From assembly GCA_004835665.1 (NCBI GenBank), contig RBKR01000004.1, forward strand, positions 496,001 to 560,000: a stretch of 64,000 bases of DNA, read 5' to 3'. This DNA is from Phoma sp. XZ068 (taxonomy: Eukaryota; Ascomycota; Dothideomycetes; Pleosporales; Didymellaceae). The position numbers were made by a program, and so were the translations under genes. Positions 63,434 through 64,000 of the stretch are shown one piece after another. A model generated the notes under the pieces. The model was not told the origin of the DNA. It ran no database searches and saw only the letters and a list, made by a program, of their open reading frames with translations. Within the stretch, counting starts at the first letter, position 1, and each line of letters starts with the position of its first letter.

Positions 63434-64000
63434 TCAATTGCAGCACTTCAGTTCCTCACAAACGCTTCCACACGGCACACCACACTTCTCCATACTGGTC
63501 CTTGCGGTCGTCAGCCCAGACCCTACCTCCGTAACCTCATCATCCACCCCCCTCGGCTTTTGTAACTCTGGCTGCAGCGTCACAGAATGTATTCCATACG
63601 CATGCAGACACTCGGTGATGACCTTTGCCTTCCTCATAAAACTCTGCATATCCGGATCACTAACTACGATATGCGCACTCGCAATCGCCTTCCTCTGATC
63701 CAGGCGCCACACATGCAGCTCATGTACGCTGAGCACACCTGGTATTCTTTCCAAATCATGCTTCACATCTTCGATCTTGACGCCCAGCGGTGCAGATTGG
63801 AGCAGGATCTTACCCGAGCGTTTAGTCAGTGGAACAGCGGAGATCAGGATCATGATTGCGATCCACATCGATACCGCTGGATCGGCGTAGAAGCGGGAGG
63901 GAGAGTGGGTGAGCCAGATTATGAGTGCAGATATTATAACCCCAATGTTGTTGATTGCATCGCCGAGAATGTGTATCAGGACGCCTAGGATGCCGAAGTC
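63434..64000 (-). CDS. CDF zinc transporter (ZRC1/COT1-like), C-terminal part
   Basis: The open frame runs off the window end; 189 residues are visible. Two membrane segments are seen, one carrying the zinc-site pair H-x3-D (HILGDAINNIG), followed by the cytosolic ferredoxin-like domain (LERIPGVLSVHELHVWRLD), which binds zinc and dimerises. The C-terminus is Cys-rich (EKCGVPCGSVCEELKCCN, five Cys), a common feature of fungal vacuolar zinc/cobalt transporters. The family moves Zn2+ into the vacuole in exchange for protons. The N-terminal half, including the first H/D pair and His-rich loop, lies outside. Confidence 0.9.
   Translation of the reverse strand, partial: DFGILGVLIHILGDAINNIGVIISALIIWLTHSPSRFYADPAVSMWIAIMILISAVPLTKRSGKILLQSAPLGVKIEDVKHDLERIPGVLSVHELHVWRLDQRKAIASAHIVVSDPDMQSFMRKAKVITECLHAYGIHSVTLQPELQKPRGVDDEVTEVGSGLTTARTSMEKCGVPCGSVCEELKCCN

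Overview
The window is nuclear DNA of a filamentous ascomycete (Pezizomycotina). Evidence: about half of the genes carry short (45-90 nt) GT-AG introns with CTAAC/CTRAC-like branch sites. There are no operons or Shine-Dalgarno sites. The gene content is typical of filamentous fungi: complex I 9.5 kDa subunit, GH131 glucanase, RTA1-family protein, DyP peroxidase, and secreted GPI-anchored and repeat-rich wall proteins. A dothideomycete is my best guess from protein style, but this is inference. I see no CRISPR, no rRNA or tRNA gene, and no intact transposon.

Layout. 1-8 kb: a REB1/TTF-I-type Myb protein, divergent from a cytochrome b561 membrane protein, then mitochondrial succinyl-CoA:3-ketoacid CoA-transferase. 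8-12.4 kb: a gene-poor stretch with a cluster of ACGCGT boxes. 12.4-22.5 kb: an unrecognised regulatory-looking protein, a GC-rich gene-free block, a secreted Gly/Asn/Gln-repeat protein, a hypothetical protein, a GH131 glucanase and a small Cys-rich protein. 23-33.4 kb: inner-nuclear-membrane protein SRC1/HEH1, ribosomal protein eL42, ketopantoate-reductase-like enzyme, a small secreted Cys-rich protein, TRAPP subunit TRS20, mitoribosomal mL60, and a nuclear-looking protein with a probable 15-nt micro-exon. 33.7-38.1 kb: a likely sugar-acid catabolic group, with a DgoD-like dehydratase divergent from a DHDPS/KDPG-type aldolase, followed by an HSL-type alpha/beta hydrolase. 38.1-42.4 kb: a GPI-anchored glycine-rich protein and a secreted protein with about 20 copies of a ten-residue core (GNVPVVGDLL). 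44-54.3 kb: PC4/SUB1, a RING-like/ankyrin protein, a four-pass membrane protein, OST subunit WBP1 (KKTQ tail) divergent from complex I 9.5 kDa, a BTB protein and an RTA1 protein. 56.7-64 kb: DyP peroxidase, a protein with three Cys/His clusters, an omega-class/ECM4-type GST, and the 3' part of a CDF zinc transporter that runs off the window end.

Most genes are unrelated housekeeping neighbours. The two regions where neighbours may work together are the dehydratase/aldolase/hydrolase group and the run of secreted repeat-rich surface proteins. All exon boundaries were read by eye from splice consensus, reading frame and family expectation. No database search was possible.
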